A DNA stretch of 6,632 nt from JAAZIN01 sp033809435. GTDB taxonomy: Bacteria > Bacillota > Dethiobacteria > DTU022. The stretch lies in contig JAPXLS010000124.1 of the NCBI GenBank assembly GCA_033809435.1, forward strand, positions 1 to 6,632, in the 5' to 3' direction. Shown here piece by piece: positions 5,512 to 6,632 of the stretch. Within the stretch, counting starts at the first letter, position 1; the number at the start of each line of letters is the position of its first letter. The notes under the pieces were generated by a model that was not told the origin of the DNA, searched no databases, and was given only the letters and a program-made list of their open reading frames with translations. A program made the translations under genes and the position numbers.

Positions 5512-6447
5512 ATGACATTGATGCAGAATAGCGAACTTTCCGCCACCATCTTCAATATTCAGCCCATGTCCACGGAAGACGGCCCGGGTATCCGCAGCAC
5601 CGTCTTCATGAAGGGCTGCCCCCTGGCCTGCCTCTGGTGTCAGAACCCGGAGGGCCTTTCCCCGCAGCCGCAGCTGGTCCACGAACCGGTGCGCTGTATC
5701 GGCTGTGACAGCTGCCTGCAAAACTGCCCCCGGGGAGCGCTGAGCAGGAGTGAGCAGGGCCTTATTTTCGGCGCTTCCTGCCGCCTCTGCCTGCGCTGTG
5801 CAGATAACTGCCCGGCCCGGGCCATCCGCCTCTTTGGAGAGCGGGTGAAACTCGGCGAACTGGTGAAGAAACTGCTCCGGGATAAGCCCTTCTACGATCA
5901 TTCCGGCGGCGGGGTCACCTTTTCAGGCGGGGAGTGCCTGCTGCAGCACCGCTTCCTGCAGGCGGCCCTGGCGGCACTCAGAACTGAAGGCATCCATGTC
6001 TGTATAGATACCTCGGGCCATGCCGCGCCGGAAATATTCCAGGCTGTGGCCCGGGAGGCGGATCTTGTTCTCTACGATCTGAAAATCATGGACGACGCGA
6101 GGCACAGGCTCTTCACCGGCGTTTCGAACAAGCTCATCCTGGAGAACGCCCGCTGGCTGGGCGCCTCGGCGATCCCCTTCTGGATCCGGGTGCCCGTTGT
6201 GCCCGGTTACACCGACAGCGAGGAGAATATAGCGGCCATGGCACATTTTATCGGAACCCACCTTGCCGCCGTAGAGCGGGTCGACCTGCTGGGCTACAAT
6301 GATCTGTGCCTCTCCGACTATGCCCGCCTGCATCTGGATTACAAACTCGAGGGGGTACCCCGTGTCACCGGGGCTGGCATGCTGAAACTGCAGAAAATGA
6401 TCAAGGCAAGCGGCGCCCGCCAGGTAACCATATCCAATTACACCTGA
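5512..6447 (+). CDS. Glycyl-radical enzyme activating protein (radical SAM activase)
   Basis: The protein uses S-adenosylmethionine and a 4Fe-4S cluster to install a glycyl radical on a partner enzyme under anaerobic conditions. The 311 aa show DGPGIRSTVFMKGC followed by the radical SAM cysteines C36-xxx-C40-xx-C43. A ferredoxin-like insert has two Cys4 motifs (62, 65, 68, 72 and 90, 93, 96, 100). Then come the SAM-binding FSGGE segment (137-141), DTSGH, YDLKIMD, and VVPGYTDSEENI. The insert places it with activases of dehydratase/decarboxylase-type glycyl radical enzymes and away from the smaller classical PFL activase. Residue 142 after SGGE is Cys. ATG at 5512 is chosen for its ribosome binding site 8 nt upstream; Met4 (5521) is a less likely alternative. 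No glycyl radical enzyme is in the window, so the substrate is unknown. It is divergent from arcA and converges with the next gene, overlapping it by 10 bp. Confidence 0.93.
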   Translation: MTLMQNSELSATIFNIQPMSTEDGPGIRSTVFMKGCPLACLWCQNPEGLSPQPQLVHEPVRCIGCDSCLQNCPRGALSRSEQGLIFGASCRLCLRCADNCPARAIRLFGERVKLGELVKKLLRDKPFYDHSGGGVTFSGGECLLQHRFLQAALAALRTEGIHVCIDTSGHAAPEIFQAVAREADLVLYDLKIMDDARHRLFTGVSNKLILENARWLGASAIPFWIRVPVVPGYTDSEENIAAMAHFIGTHLAAVERVDLLGYNDLCLSDYARLHLDYKLEGVPRVTGAGMLKLQKMIKASGARQVTISNYT

Positions 6448-6632
6448 ACCCTACCGGGTACAGGCCCGCGCCTGCCGGCGGCTGGAAAAGCGGCCGGGCC
6501 GAGCTGTTCCAGAAACCTCTCGGCATCGACAGGTACATCCACATCAAGACTGCGGGCCAACTTTTCAGCCAGCATCCGGCCAAGCCGGCTTCTTCTTTCC
6601 TGCTCCAGGCTGTGGCGCCGCTCCAGGTAATC
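6438..6632 (-). CDS. C-terminal 64 residues of an unrecognised protein (5' end outside window)
   Basis: Reading the minus strand from the right edge gives an open frame of 64 codons that ends in TAA (6440-6438). It starts DYLERRHSLEQERRSRLGRM, continues with LAEKLARSLDVDVPVDAERFLEQL, and ends in a Gly/Pro/Arg tail. The first part is strongly charged and probably helical, possibly coiled-coil. Codon choice is GC-rich at third positions like the neighbours, which supports real coding. I do not recognise the family and assign no function. The frame overlaps the 3' end of the activase by 10 bp in convergent orientation, so no separate terminator region exists between the two genes. Confidence 0.55.
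   Translation of the reverse strand, partial: DYLERRHSLEQERRSRLGRMLAEKLARSLDVDVPVDAERFLEQLGPAAFPAAGRRGPVPGRVQV

Noticed and set aside
5484..5513. TTGCGC - 18 bp - TATAAT as a promoter for the activase
   Set aside because: The TATAAT includes the start codon of the activase; transcription would begin around 5520, inside the gene, and lose the good ribosome binding site.
5272..5901. 209-codon minus-strand frame across the activase start
   Set aside because: More than half lies antisense to the conserved radical SAM and ferredoxin motifs of the activase; composition is not protein-like.

Overview
This window suggests an anaerobic, amino-acid-fermenting or syntrophic bacterium of the Clostridia / Firmicutes type. 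The evidence is a gene cluster for oxidative ornithine degradation, known from Stickland fermenters such as Clostridium sticklandii, together with arginine deiminase and an oxygen-sensitive glycyl-radical-enzyme activase. The ornithine genes are GC-rich (roughly 65-70% on lines counted by hand), so this is not a low-GC Clostridium sensu stricto. Genus and species cannot be read from the sequence.

Left part (1-4942, all minus strand, so transcription runs right to left). In transcription order the genes are arcA (arginine deiminase), ord (2,4-diaminopentanoate dehydrogenase), ortA and ortB (2-amino-4-oxopentanoate thiolase), oraS, and oraE (D-ornithine 4,5-aminomutase; cut by the left edge). 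ortA-ortB-oraS-oraE form a tight chain with overlaps of 1, 17 and 4 nt. ord is separated from ortA by 122 bp, which carries a REP-like hairpin between two 18-bp direct repeats. arcA is separated from ord by 204 bp and has clearly lower GC.

How the genes work together: ArcA converts arginine to citrulline. Ornithine carbamoyltransferase and an ornithine racemase, neither in the window, would give D-ornithine. OraSE (adenosylcobalamin and PLP) moves the terminal amino group to give 2,4-diaminopentanoate. Ord deaminates this oxidatively to 2-amino-4-oxopentanoate. OrtAB cleaves that with CoA to alanine and acetyl-CoA. The locus therefore links arginine to acetyl-CoA plus reducing power.

Middle (4943-5511): a 569-bp divergent intergenic region with no convincing gene. 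It holds a cluster of short perfect palindromes and a GC-rich hairpin that includes the ribosome binding site of the next gene.

Right part (5512-6632): a plus-strand radical-SAM glycyl-radical-enzyme activase with two extra ferredoxin-type 4Fe-4S motifs and no partner enzyme in view. Its last 10 bp overlap the 3' end of an unrecognised minus-strand gene that is cut by the right edge.

The pathway itself is known. The less ordinary points are the arginine deiminase upstream of the cluster, the repeat/hairpin element inside it, and the orphan activase with a structured leader. I see no clear sign of a wholly undescribed system.
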